DNA from: Corylus avellana
Taxonomy: Eukaryota; Streptophyta; Magnoliopsida; Fagales; Betulaceae
Direction of reading: 5' to 3'
Assembly (NCBI RefSeq): GCF_901000735.1
Contig: NC_081546.1
Location: forward strand, 7,838,254-7,902,253
DNA length: 64,000 bases
Part shown: one piece after another, positions 47,201 to 59,779 of the stretch
How positions within the stretch are numbered: position 1 is the first letter of the stretch
How the letters are laid out: each line of letters begins with the position of its first letter
The notes under the pieces: model-generated
Told to the model about the DNA's origin: nothing
The model's database searches: none
Seen by the model: the letters and a program-made list of their open reading frames with translations, nothing else
Made by a program: the position numbers and the translations under genes

Positions 47201-49249
47201 TTATTTTTCCTTCAATTTGCGTGCTTGAGATGAAGTGGTTTGGTTTTATAGGTGATTTGATGCTTTCCTTTGAAGGATATGATCGCCCTTCCTCCACCTT
47301 CCAAAATCCTTCAATTTCTTTGTGCATATCTTAGGTTAGGTGCTTGTTCTCTTTGTATAGGGGTTTTCTTTAATTTTAATATTAATTGGCAGGAAAGGTT
47401 TACTTCCAAGGACCAAAAGATTAGTGAAAACTTTTATGTCAGGGGTGATGGCACTGTAAGTTCCAGTCTTTTTTATACTGTGTTCTAAGTATTTTATTTT
47501 CTTAAGTTAGCCACTTATGTAATGCTTTATTTTTTTTATTTTTTATTTTTCAGCGAGCTTTCTATTTTTCTAATATGTTCTTGACAAGTTTATTTGAAGA
47601 AAATGGATTTGTTATTGAAGAACTTGGTTTGTGCTGCAAACAAGTTGAGAACCGCTTGAGGGAGTTGGTGATGAATCGGTAAGTGATTGATAGTATCCTC
47701 AGTTTCCACAGCAGTATCTAGGTTATATATGTGTTCAATTTTTGCCTTTTATTAAATTTTTTTATTTTTTTTTTATTTTTTTTATGATAACATAATAGAT
47801 ATCACATTGATGTTCTGAATTTCATAATTTGTCCTATTAAGGCAGTCAAACATTTTTGTTTTGAAGTCATTAGCACAATATATAAAATAAGAATAAACTT
47901 TGCTCCTCCTGCAAACTTTGTATTATTTAGCCACTCCTTTTAAATTGTAAGATAATTTATTGGATGAATATATTTTTTGTTTGTGATTTCAGGCGTTGGA
48001 TCCAAGCTGTTTTCCGCCTTTCAGATGATGTAAATTCTTCTTCTAGTATGGAAGCATCACTTAAGAAAGAATTTCCTGGTCAAGAGTATATTCAGCCTAA
48101 AGTTGAGGAGAGCAAAGTTATGGGGCTTGTAGATAATTCTGAGGTTGACATATCTGAGAGTGTGGCAGTTGATATGTTTGGAATTTCACCTTCCAATGAT
48201 AATGAGGTAAATTTTTTCCCTTTTTCCTTTCATCTTTCTAGCTGCGCTTAAATTTCCCTAAAACTGTTGTGACAATTTTCTCATCTATGCTCAGAAGGTT
48301 GTTAACAATTCAATCCCATGTATATGTGGCATGTGTTGTAGGTTATTTAATAGTAAATTTCATTTTTATTTGAACTGGAAATATATGGATATTTGTTTCT
48401 TTTTATTTATTTTTATATCTTAAATTATGTTGGCCGTTGATAGCATTAGCAGAACTTGACATGCTTGTGTTCACCATTAATGTTTGTCTTTTCGAGTGCT
48501 GAACGGATAATTTATTTAGAGAGATTCTGTGTTGTTGTTCCTCCTAGATTATTGAGGTCAACGTTAGAGGATCTAACTACAAGATTAAAGTACTGTCCAA
48601 AGAGTATCAACACACGTGCAAATCAACGGGCTTGATGCTCTGGGAATCAGCTCGTTTGATGGCATATGTACTAGCAGGAAATCCTACTATTGTTGCTGGT
48701 AAAAGGGTGTTAGAGTTGGGGTGTGGCTGTGCAGGCATCTGCTCTATGATTGCTGCTGGATCTGCAGACCTAGTAGTTGCCACTGATGGCGATACAAATG
48801 CTCTTGACCTGTTGACCCAAAATATCACTTCAAACACGAAGCCACCATTTCTTTCCAAACTAATCACGAAGAGACTAGAGTGGGGGAACAGGGACCACAT
48901 AGAAGCCATCAAAGAAATAAATCATAGAGGTTTTGATGTCATCATTGGCACAGATGTGACTTACATTCCTGAAGCTATTTTGCCCTTGTTTGCTACTGCA
49001 AAGGAATTGATTTCGTCTAAAGGAGACCAGGAACCAGCTGCATTAATTCTTTGCCATGTCTTGCGCCGAGTGGATGAGCCATCTATACTTTCAGCTGCAT
49101 TCAAATTTGGTTTTAGGCATGTTGATCAATGGCCTGCAGGAACTCCAAACAATCCATCAAACAGCATCATCAGTTCTTGGTTCTCAGACAATGTTTCCGA
49201 GTATATTCCAAGTGCGGCGTTGAATATAATGTACTTCCTTACAGAGTGA
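43671..49249 (+). CDS. Double methyltransferase: METTL2/TRM140-like plus METTL21-like domains, 13 exons
   Basis: Exons: 43671-43677, 44067-44177, 44285-44346, 44795-44845, 44950-44976, 45508-45612, 46380-46487, 46658-46729, 46829-46879, 47393-47455, 47554-47678, 47993-48206, 48548-49249; in frame, 565 aa. The first half is a METTL2/6/8-type methyltransferase ('REKYEREAKRYWDIFYKRH', SAM motif VGCGAG at 87-92, 'CDFSPRAVN'); relatives make 3-methylcytidine in tRNA anticodon loops. The second half (about 333-565) is a separate Rossmann methyltransferase with VLELGCG (386-392), 'VVATDGD' and DVTY (468-471), matching the [DE]xx[YF] motif of METTL21-type protein lysine methyltransferases. The same fusion occurs in Arabidopsis At2g26200 as I recall it. 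Coding exon 1 is only 7 nt, exon 5 is 27 nt, and the exon 6 acceptor is TAGCAG (NAGNAG). Substrates are inferred. Confidence 0.9.
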
Positions 49250-50060
49250 AGCCATCGTGGGGCTTCTAATTTTATGAAGTAATTCGTCTCTGCAGTTCCT
49301 TCTTGTTTTCCATTTCCCTGAAACATGAGTTTTTTCGTATCATTTTCCCCATTTCATTTCCTAATGATTTTGTACTATGAGAAATATGAATGCTATGAAA
49401 GGCTGTTGTAGTTTTAAATTCTGGATCATGTGCTTGAAATTGCTCAAGTGACTTTGTTATTCCAAGTTAAGGAGGAGGAAGGTATAGGTTCCTTTTGTTG
49501 TTACTTACACAATGTCATTATATCTTAATTACCATCATAAAAAGTATATTTTATTCTAGAATTGTTTATTCAGATTCCGAATGAATATTCTCTTCTAGAA
49601 GGCCGGAAAAAAAGAAGACCCAAACGCTCTTTATTTTAGCAATTAATTGTTTATTCAGATTCCGAATGACCCCGTGAGCCCAAACAATAATGAACGTAGA
49701 CAACTTGTGTAAAGCAATGATAGTGCGGATAAAAGAAAGGGAAAAGTACTCCGGTGCTTCTTGAGGTCCTTCCTTTTGCAAATCACTCCCATGGTTTTAA
49801 AGTTATCAAATCATTCCAAGGTTCACACTTGTATCAAATAAACTCCCTTCATTTCTCTATCCAGTCAGCTAGCTTACATTAGGCACATGCCATGTTGGAT
49901 TGCTACATCAGCCTATATTGGATTGCCACATCAGCCTATATTCTAAGAATTGTACACGTTAGCAAAATAATAATAATAATAATAAAAAAGAGCGGAAAGA
50001 TTTTTGTGCTTGCTAACATGCACAAATTTTTAAATTTGGGTTGATGTGTCAATGACATGA
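49250..50060. other. Methyltransferase 3' region, no further gene seen
   Basis: 3' UTR followed by intergenic DNA. A 24-bp direct repeat containing 'tttattcagattccgaatga' occurs at about 49564 and 49648. Confidence 0.5.
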
Positions 50061-50089
50061 CAATTCAGTGTAGCGTTTATCTAGAGAAA

Positions 50090-50275
50090 TGATTGGTGTT
50101 AATAATCTAGCCATATTTTTCTCATATTCTTTTACAAATTTAATAGATCAACCATTAGATTTGTGGGGTTCACTATTGATTTATGTGGGGTTCACATAAA
50201 TCTACAAATCTAATGGTTGATTTGTAAGATGATATGGGCAAAATATTGACACAAATTATTTATTGTTTATCTAAT
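50090..50275. mobile_element. Fold-back MITE-like element
   Basis: Central arms 'acaaatttaatagatcaacc' (about 50135) and 'ggttgatttgtaagatga' (about 50214) are inverted, with further weaker pairing outward and a short centre containing 'gtggggttca' twice. Non-coding, about 190 bp; ends are approximate. Confidence 0.55.
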
Positions 50276-51164
50276 ATAAGTTAGCTAACTAGATGGTATA
50301 TATGAACACATGTTTTCTTTTTATCAAACACGGCTTGGCATGATGGCCGTGTGTCACTCAATGTCGTGAAAAAGTTAACTGAAGAAGACTAGAGGGAGTT
50401 ATTTCATAATATACAGTGCGAACTTTAGGGAGTGATTTGATAACTTTTAAACCTTAGGATCGATTTGGTGAAATGTGAAGCCTATGGGACCAGTACTAAA
50501 GTTATTTTCCCTAAAAGAAATGTTGTCACGTTTAGTACAAATATTACTTCAAAGAGCAACAAAAAAGACACTTTTTTCTTGGTCGGTTGATCTAAATTTG
50601 CAAGAACAAAAATCAATCAGCATACTACGTACTCAAGTGCAATTCCCACGATTTCGACATTTTCTACATAGACAATAATTGGCCTCAATGTAGTCTCTAA
50701 AAAGTCATATAGAATTTTAGTTATGATTGAGATTCTACCCTAATCCAAAATTTTAGAGTCGACCTGAGTCTTTGATCGACTCTTATTAAGGCCAGCTCAA
50801 AGTTGGTAATTACAAAGTTTGATTTTGCCTTGAGTTGGGGAGGAATTCATAATCCATATTCCAAAAATTCCAAATTTTAATCCGACCCAAAGGTACGTAT
50901 AATAGAAAATGGGGTTAATTACCATTTCCCTCTCCCATAAACTATCACTCATTTAAACATTGCCCCCATCAACTACCACCTATCGCAATCGATTTTATTG
51001 AACTACTATTTTCTTACCCAAAAAAAAAAATAATAATAATGTCGTTAGCCAAAATTGTTAAAATGACGTGAATTGACAAAAATACCATAAGTTTAGAAAT
51101 CCCCGAAGGTATGATAGAAAATCCTAAGGGAGGCTGTGCTAATTACCAAAATATCCCTAATTTG

Positions 51165-51203
<39 letters not shown>

Positions 51204-54200
51204 GTTGACACCCACGGCCAAGATCTGTGGGTCATAGAAACCCATAGTTCTAGTTTGATTTTTTTCCTTAAAAAATGAATTTTAATTTTTAATTAAGGGT
51301 AAATTTGAAATTTTATTTCAAGGTATAAATGTTATTTCATCCATTTTCCATATAATTTAATCACAAACCCTAACAGGAGGATTGTAAAAAATTGGAAATT
51401 CGATATACTAACTTAAGAGATTTTATTATATATTTTTTTTTGGAGGGGGGTGGGGAGTTCAAAAGTGATAGAAGTTCAAGAGGGTTAAGTAAGTTTCCCA
51501 TTTTTTTTTTTTTTAAATGTTTAAGTTTATTTTTTTTTCTTGTTTTTATATTTTTAATTTTTAATTTTTAATTTGGGGTTGTTTCTTTCATTTTACTACT
51601 AAAAAACGCATATTAACGATATTGACTAACATAGGGGTTTGTTTTGCCAATAAATTGTAGTTTGAGATGGTTGAGTATGACATGTTATAGATGTTGGGAG
51701 AAATGTGTAATGAGTAGTAGTCACTTTTGTAAACTAACTTTCATAATTACATAGCTTTCATATTCAATATTATACTCGAATCATAATATCTCAAAGCTCA
51801 AAACATTTTATAGAAATAAAGATGCAATTTGGCTCACAATATGTCAAAAATCACATGCTTCCAGTTTCAAGAAAAACCTCTAATTTTCATTTGCAAATCG
51901 TACAAACAATTCATACCATAAATCTTTTATTTGATCGTGAGATGAATTTACTCAAAATCCCTCGAAATGTCCCTAAACAAGCGTTACACATTTGTATGCA
52001 CATTTTTACATTATTAATTAGGGTTTACACTATTAAAACCCTAGATTCTAGCCCACACTCAAAATCCTTAGCTATTATCTACTCTAAACTCCCCTTTTCC
52101 TTGAAAAAAATCCCTATCTTTTGGTTTTGGCTGGTCTTGTTGGAACATACTTTGAACAAGGCATCTTGTGCAAACAAAAATCCTTATGTTGGATCTAGAT
52201 AGTACTACCATCTTATTTTGGCTTGCAAAAATACCTAAAACCCCTATTTTCTTCAACATCAATCCCTTCCTCCACATCCCACAACACAAAACCAATCAAT
52301 ACCTAACCCCAAAATGTACACCAACTACAACACCAAAAATTTAACCTTTTGTACAAACCCTAGTTTTGCATTGGATATCCTTGTTATTTAAAGGTGGGGT
52401 GTTGCACACACTCACACTTCCACTCTTACACTTTTTAAGGTGATTTTTAAAATTATTAATGGCAATTTTAAAAGTCACGTCAAATAATATGAATGTGGAA
52501 GTCAGAGGATTAGCAACAGATACCCTATAGCCCATTCACTTAATTTCTTATATTTAGGGAAAATTTCAAAAAAATCACAAAAACTCACCCACATCAATTT
52601 TCCTAAATTTAACCAATACCCTTGGATAGCTACAATGTTTCCCAATGTGTAGAGAACCAAAAGTGGTTCCTTACATTATTTTAATATAAACATTTTTCTT
52701 TCCTCTATCATCTTTCATCTTTTCGTCTTTCATTAAGGATTGTGTTGGATTTTGTAAAAAATGTGAGGGTAGGTAGGGAACTTATATTTTGTAAGGAAAT
52801 AATATTTTAATATTATAGGGAAAGGTAAATGAAGTTATTGTGAAATATATTTTGATAGGAAAACAAAAAGTAGTTTTGTTTTCCAAACTTAGAAAAAATT
52901 AAAGAGAAGCTGCTACTAGTACTCTAAGAATGTGTATATTATTTCTATCGTTTAATTTGGTCAATATGATCCTTAAGTTTTCAAGGGGTGGTCAATTATG
53001 GGCTTAATTATGTGAATATCCTTTGGGAATGGGGTTTTATGTGTTTTTTTCCCTAAGCAAATGGGGTGGGCTCCTTAACGACAGACCCAAAATACAAAAT
53101 TACAGTGCAAAAAATTCAAGTAAAAAGTACTATGAAATATGTCATAAAATTACCTGGTCTTCTTAATAAGAGCCGCAAAAAACAATTTAAGTACTAAAAC
53201 AAAATAAACAAATAGGGACATAAACGTCTCGAGACAGCTTTGTTAAGTAGCAGAAACGTCAGCTAATTCGTTTTAATACCAAAAAAAAAAAAAAAACAAA
53301 ATATGTTAAAAAAAAAAAAAAATTGTCCTATGAAATTTGGAAGAGAAGCTCGCACTTATCCAAATCCTTTGAGACAAAACCAAAACCAAAACCAAACCCT
53401 AGGTAAAACTTGCCTCGACAACTCACCCACCTGCAGATCTGATAATCATTGAGCCCCACTCATCTGGTCCCGACTCACCAGCTCCACGACATCTCCGACC
53501 TCGGAAACCTCGAGCTAAGAAAACCTCTTACTTCTTTAATTTCCTTCCTAGCTACCAACGCTAGCTCCTCCCTTTAAACCATTTCTTTTACTGTGACGTC
53601 ATCTGTATTTACTGTGACCCTTTTCATGTTTTCAATCTTTAATTATAACCCCCAAAAAAACATCATTGGAAAATAACACAATTTGACACCAAAATGGGTC
53701 ACAGAAGGACAACATTAATTAATGAACACATTCAGAAAAGTTAGGGATCGAATTAATTAATCAAATAAAGAAAAAATGCACCAAGTTGACAGCAACTGAT
53801 CATTCAAGGCAATTACCATGTGATGATGCATGATATGATATCCAACTGCGCGCTTCAGAGCCATGTGCCTCATCACATGTTTTCCTGAGCTGCTAGCAAT
53901 ACGCATGGAATGGCTCAATGTGGAGGTGCTGCAGCATTCACAATATTATGCAAATAAACCTTCACATGTTTTTTTCGAACGTAGCAATACGCATGCAATT
54001 GCAGCAGCTAGCATGCATCCCCACCATTTCTTTTCTGGCATGCAATATTGACATTTCTAACCCCTATCTGATCAACCCTATGGGGGGTGTAGCCTTGTAG
54101 GGGTAGGTGAGTAGGTGCCCCTATGATTCCCAAGTGGAAACATTCAAATCGAATCCTTTGGACTTCGGAGGAGGAGGTATAAAAACTTTGACTCATAACC

Positions 54201-54290
54201 ATCTACATTAATTTGACATAATGACATGAAAGAAATCTGTAGTTTTTAGCTTACCCTGGAATGCCACTTGGAAAACGTGTGGAAATTCCA
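50276..54290. other. Intergenic, no gene seen
   Basis: AT-rich DNA with long T and A runs (about 51170-51200, 53280-53320) and only short, domain-less frames, such as 51822-52202. A duplicated phrase 'gcaatacgcatg' occurs near 53897 and 53985. No RNA gene recognised. Confidence 0.5.
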
Positions 54291-54689
54291 CCCATTTTTT
54301 GGTTGCGAAAGATTGAGATAGGATGAGATTGAGATTGAGATAGGATGAGATGATGAGAGGCTTTACCTGCCTTTTGGGCTACCGAAAAAAGAAAAAAACA
54401 AAGAAGAAAAAAGTGTACACCCACGGCAGCAGATGCTTATCATAATTGCCCATACAAGTGGCACGATGATCCTTTAGAACAAGAGCCCCCTTGGAATCAA
54501 CATGTAAGCCAGCACTCCACTTCCAAAAGGGGAAAGTCTCCACCATAAGAAACAAACCCCCACTTCCATAATGGGAAACCAATACATGTTTCCCCCTTAT
54601 AAGTTTGCACCCACCACGTATGCACCAACCACGTATAATTATTACATCCACACATGATATTGATGGATCGATTTGGCCCCTTAGAGTCC

Positions 54690-54847
54690 GTCCCAAAAAA
54701 AAATGATTTTTGAATCTTAAAAGTGCTTTCAAACATGTATACTTTTTTTTCACTTTTTTTTTTTTTTTTTTTTTTTTTTTTCAACCGGACTTTTTGAGTG
54801 TTAAACATACTTTTAGACCACTCAAATACACACCCAAACATGCCCTT
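54690..54847. mobile_element. MITE, GTTTG/CAAAC-ended family, partial inverted copy
   Basis: On the minus strand it reads 'aagggcatgtttgggtgtg ... actcaaaaagtccg', then a long A run and 'cttttaagattcaaaaatca', matching the family at 6645 and 25860. The centre is replaced or expanded by the homopolymer. Confidence 0.5.
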
Positions 54848-55020
54848 AATCATTGATAGTACTCGATTAATTGATTTGTCTCGATTGAGATCCCTTAGAA
54901 TTTCCTTTAAATTTGAGATTCTCAAATTCATAAATTTCAGCCGTTCATTTCATATAAGCGTCTAAAATAAATCATGCTTTAATATTTAATGAGGAAACAT
55001 AGCTTATTAAATTTCTTGGG

Positions 55021-55217
55021 ATCCGGATCCTCTCGAGTCCATAATAGACTAGAGGGTATATATCCAGTTCATGGCTGGGATTTTTTTAAAGAAATCCTAA
55101 CGCCACAAATGTGCCACATGTCCAATAAAAAAAATATTAATTAATACTTAAAAAATAAATAAAAACTAAAATAATAAAAAAGGATGGGTGGCTGGCCACC
55201 CCCAAAGGCCAAACGAA

Positions 55218-55257
<40 letters not shown>

Positions 55258-55550
55258 GGTTGGCGGCCACCCCCAAGGGCCATGGGGTGGTACGGCCAAC
55301 CCTAGCCGGCCATTGAGTGTGGCTCTCAAGCCACCCCCTATGGTCAAGATGGGGTGGTCAGCCACCCCCCACTTTTTTTTTTTCTAATTTTTTTTTTTTT
55401 TTAAATTTTAAATTTTTTTATTATTTATTTATTTTAATCTTAAATAATATTTTATATTTATTTTTTGTTAGTGGGCCGGGACAGGTGTCCCATTTGTGGC
55501 TCTAGAATTTTTGAGAAGAAATCCTAACCATGAACTAAAGAGGATCCTAT
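55021..55550. mobile_element. Non-autonomous DNA element with GGATCC ends and internal palindromes
   Basis: Inverted outer parts: 'ggatcctct', 'ttcatggctggga' and 'gccacaaatg' on the left mirror 'catttgtggc', 'aaccatgaact' and 'agaggatcc' on the right. The interior has four short GGGTGGC/GCCACCC-type palindromes (about 55186, 55257, 55318, 55353), an (AAT)n run (55217-55255) and T-rich DNA. No coding capacity. Confidence 0.7.
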
Positions 55551-55680
55551 TCCAATTCCTTGAGGGTAAGTTCCTCGATAAATTTTCTCATTAAATGCTG
55601 AACTATGGTTTATTTTAGACACTTAGATGAGATGAATGAATGACTGAGATTTATGAATTTGAAAATTTTAAATTTAAAGT

Positions 55681-55837
55681 AGTAATGCTATAAGTCTTCT
55701 TAGAGTAATCCCAAATGTGATGTGGCTTTTAAAATCACCGTTGAATTTGAGATGTGATTTATTGACTTTTGATCTATTGGTGATTTTAAAAGCTACATCA
55801 CATTTGGGATGACTCTAGGAAGACTTATAGTATTACT
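55681..55837. mobile_element. Fold-back MITE-like element, 58-nt arms
   Basis: 'gtaatgctataagtcttct ... gcttttaaaatcacc' (55682-55740) is the near-perfect inverse of 'ggtgattttaaaagc ... agacttatagtattac' (about 55780-55836), with a loop of about 40 nt. Non-coding; would form a single strong hairpin if transcribed. Confidence 0.8.
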
Positions 55838-56279
55838 CAATTTTAAAGAGAATTTTAGGGAATCTCAATCCATCTTTCGTAGACTAATTTAACAGTTTAC
55901 TAAATAACGTTATTTAGAGTTAATGTGACTTAGATTGAGATTTTTAAAGAGTTGAATGATAACGCGAAATGAGTTGCACGCAACGCACAAAGGAGTAAAG
56001 ATGTGAGAAGCTGACTAATAAATATTCTGGTTAATCAAGTATGTTATATATATATATGCAGAATTAAGTATCAAATCTAATCTTCATTAACACTGTTAAT
56101 TAAGTGGGGGATTAATATAGAAAAGGCATGACGTCCCGCAAACGACGCGTTTGCAGTGATTGTTCAAAGGATTTTCAATGATTCTTCCTATCATTATTGT
56201 TTAATAAATAAAAAAGCATATATACTTTAACTTGCTTTACAGCCGCATTAGATCTTTGCCCTGTCATGCTCTCACTTGT

Positions 56280-57240
56280 CATTCAAATTTTCTTCTCCTT
56301 TTTTCCTTTTCCCCAATGGGAGGAGGGGGACCTGCTATTATAGTTCCCCATGTTATGTTCTTAAGCTTGATTTAATTGCTGTTAAATTACTATAAATCTG
56401 GGCACCTTCTACATTCCTTGCAAAAAGTTACATTCCATTTTGTTTTTGTCTTCCTAATGGACTTATCTTCTTCATTTTTCCATCAAATTCGGGAATCCAT
56501 GTCATTATTTTCTATAAATTAAGCACAGTGGATGTTTCATTTCATATGCTTTGGGGAACATGCATTATGCTAATAAATTAAATAAATTTGCACCTGACAA
56601 GGTGACAAATTAATCTTTTGATGTTGTGAGGCCAGCTCGATTGAAAGAATTAAAGAGCTAGCTTTCCCTTTTTGCCTGGCATTCTATAACTAAATTCCTT
56701 ATAAAACCCTAGATATCAACTTGAAATGGAGATGATATATTTCAGAATTTATATTTTAGCTTGTTGCATTCAACAATAATTTAAAAATTTTAAATGCACG
56801 ACATGCATGTGACAATATATTTCTATATGTTAGCACATATACAATTAGATCTGTGAAATTTAATATGGAGCATAAATATATTGAAATGGAGATGATCCTA
56901 GTGCCCTCTTAGGGTTAATTGCCCCAATTGGTTTTTAAATGACATCATTCCATTTTCTTCCCCTTTTTCTTTTCTCCAAAGGGAGGGGGACCTGCCATTA
57001 TAGTTCCCCATGTTATGACCTTAAACTTGATTTGCAGTTAATTGCTTTAAATCTAGGCACCTTCTACATTCCTTGCAAAAAGGTACATTCCATTTTGTTG
57101 GTCTTCGCAATGGACCTATGATCTTCTTCAATTTCCCATCAAATTCGAGAATCCATAAAATTATTTTCTGTAAAGCACAGTACTGGATATTTTACATATG
57201 CTTTTGGGAACATTATGCTAATAAAATGTGACAAAGATTG
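56280..57240. repeat. 300-bp non-coding direct duplication
   Basis: 56280-56580 and 56940-57240 share long matching runs ('tatagttccccatgttatg', 'caccttctacattccttgca', 'ttacattccattttgtt') with moderate divergence. The copies are about 650 bp apart. No open frame is shared. No family is assigned. Confidence 0.75.
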
Positions 57241-57519
57241 ATTAATTTTTTAGGTCAAGAAGATAGGTCCATTGCGAATTCAGTTAGAATTAACACATAA
57301 GAAGTCTGTTCATGATTTGATTAGATGGTTAACCTATAATTCGTTTTGTTAATTAATGCTTTTAATTTGGAATGTGAGTGACATGTCTTTAACTCCCCTC
57401 GATTAATGTGATTTGATTAGCGGTGATTTTTATTTTTTGTTTGAAACAATTTCTGAAGTGACATGTCTCAACCCCCCTCGATCTTGCCCATTCTGATACT
57501 CAAATTATGTGTGCAAACT

Positions 57520-58590
57520 TCAAAAATCTCTCAACGGCATAAAACAAACCCCTAGAGATTGGTTTTCAAGACTTAGTACACGACTAATTTGCTCCTTGTT
57601 TCAAGGGAATTCCAACCACATTCATCTCTGTTTGTTTATCAATCATCTCCTTTCACTATGTATTTTCTGATATAAGTTGATGATATATATACTGATCACT
57701 TGTTCCAAGCAATCTGCAATGAATGACCTTCGATGGGATGCTATTTTATCTCAACATGCTTGATTTTAAAATGCTCTCACATGCTTGAAGCTAATTAAAC
57801 CTATTAGTTTCCGTATCTATGGTTGCATTATACCCACTTATCGGCATTTGAAGGGGAGAGTTTTTACAGTATTTGTGTATTATTACAAGACCAAATGTTT
57901 CCTTTTCTGTCAATAAGATGTCTTAGTTCATGCATAAACCAACAATTGTTCACCCTAAAATGACTACTTTGGCATCTTAATTAAGTAGACACTTCATTTT
58001 GGGCTGCATACTAAAATAATATATTAGCTTGTGCTTGCAAGCATTTTGTGATGTTGATTAGGCAGGAAGTAGAGATCACGGTCATTCTATTGGCGGATCT
58101 TGCAATTTTTATTTTTATTTTTATTTTTTATTTTCTTGTGATAACCTTGTTTCATGGAGTTGCATAAAGCACGCAAACAATGGTTGCTCATTTGACAACT
58201 GAAGCAAAATAAAAGCTCTTGCTAATACTGCGACATAGATATTAATTTGGCTAAATTCCTTGTTCTCTAAACTTAGACCGAAACCCTCCTTTCCTTTGGT
58301 GTGACAACATTGGTGCCACCTATTTTTCCTCCAACCCCGTGTTTCATGCAAAGACCAAATACGTTGAAATTGACTTTCATTTTGTTCTTGATATAGTGCA
58401 TCACAAGTCTCTAGATGTTCGGTTTCTGTCTAGTAAAGATCAGTTGTCGGATGTTTTTACCAAACCAATTTCTTCTTCTCTCCTTGCATCTTATCGAAAC
58501 AAGCTCAACGTTACTCCCTTACCATTAGGATTGAGGGGGCGTATTCGAAACATATCTGCAACCAACAATTCAAACAAATCTTAGAAGGAT
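57520..58590 (+). pseudogene. Decayed Ty1/copia RT-RNase H remnant
   Basis: Frame-broken but ordered copia motifs. 'SLNGIKQTPRDWFSRLST' (57528) corresponds to the LYGLKQAPRAWF block, then a VDDI remnant (about 57676), and 'AGSRDHGHSIGG' (about 58062, RNase H). Next is 'TTEAK.KALANTAT' (58197) and, from about 58295, '[20 protein letters not shown]', '[20 protein letters not shown]' and 'LPLGLRGRI'. Multiple stops and shifts show it is inactive. Gag, integrase and LTRs were not identified. Confidence 0.8.
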
Positions 58591-59017
58591 TCAAACACTG
58601 TAGCAACTCAAACTCTAAGCCAATTAGATAAAAGGAAGATTTCAAAGTCGAGATGTAGATGAGAGAAGTTGATAAACCGTGTGTTATTTGATCTTACTGG
58701 AGGAAAAAGTATTATTAAACAAAGCCTATATCTTCTTTAGCTTTTTTAATCTAATCATGAATATGATCAATTATAGAGGCCTATGTGAAATATAATTAAG
58801 TTATTTGAATAAACCATCAATCATGTTTACATATAAGAGTGTTGATAGAAATTACATTTTTATCATTTTACTGATGTGACGGTGTCAATTAACCCTTGAA
58901 TTAACACTTGTTAAAAAAAATAAAGGACTAATTTATATTAGCACATCAGTAAGATGGAATAATAATGAGATAATAAGGATGGTTTCTATCCTCACTTTAT
59001 ATAAAATGATGGATTCG

Positions 59018-59215
59018 ACTTACATGTTGTTATTAAAATAACAGCATGTATGCTCTAGTTTAATCAATAGTAGATTGAATTTCTCAAAATCTCTCTTTAT
59101 TTTCTTTTTCCTATTAAAAGCTTTTAAAAGTAAGTCAATTTTAAGATTCAATCTTGGCGTTGATTAAACTACAGTATACATGCTGTTATTTTAATAACAA
59201 CATGTAAGCTAGCGG
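59018..59215. mobile_element. Fold-back MITE-like element, about 48-nt arms
   Basis: 'cttacatgttgttattaaaa ... ctctagtttaatcaa' is mirrored by 'ttgattaaactacag ... ttttaataacaacatgtaag'. Each arm itself contains the palindrome-like 'tgttattaaaataaca', giving nested hairpins. Non-coding, about 200 bp. Confidence 0.75.
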
Positions 59216-59655
59216 ATCCAACAAAAAGTATTAAAGTATCAATTGGTTATGAGGGTCAGGGAAGAGATAGGATTGAGGGGTTGGGGGGTGAAGGTGATAA
59301 AGGAGGAAGAGGTAGGATTGGTGGGTTAGAAATTGAAAATAACAAGATGCATTGGTAACAGTATTTGAATAAACGAGAGTGTGGTTAGATTTGTATGTGC
59401 GTATGGGGAGTTGATAAAAAAGATAAAGTTTCTAGATTACTTTTCTCTTTTCTCTTTCTATTATGTATACCAGTATTAAAATATTAGGCAGTGACGAATA
59501 GATGATAAACCCACATTTATTCCATCGGTGATGCAACCAATTCTCTCTCTAGCTTTCTGATGCCATATAATCCCAACACACCCTTCACCTCTTCTCACAA
59601 CAAAACAAGCTTTGCTTCAAACAGATGAAGCAGCCTGACTGTTGGGTTTTGGGGA

Positions 59656-59664
59656 AGATATATA
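59656..59664 (+). promoter_or_regulatory. Candidate TATA element of MIR156
   Basis: 'gatatatag' about 130 bp before the mature sequence. This spacing suits a pri-miRNA transcription start near 59690. Positional inference only. Confidence 0.35.
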
Positions 59665-59779
59665 GAGGCTTTGTCTTGTGCAATTCCAGACAAGCTAGCA
59701 AGCAAGCAGCAGCCGATCCTTTTTCCTTTTTTTTTTTTTCCTCTTTTTTCCCTTTTTTTTTTTTTTTTTGTTTTTTCGG

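Noticed and set aside
51822..52202. 126-aa open frame in intergenic DNA
   Set aside because: Low-complexity composition, no domain, antisense frame of similar quality.
53860..54060. Possible miRNA precursor around 'gctgctagcaatacgcatg' repeats
   Set aside because: The repeats are direct or weakly inverted and no known miRNA sequence or stable duplex was seen.
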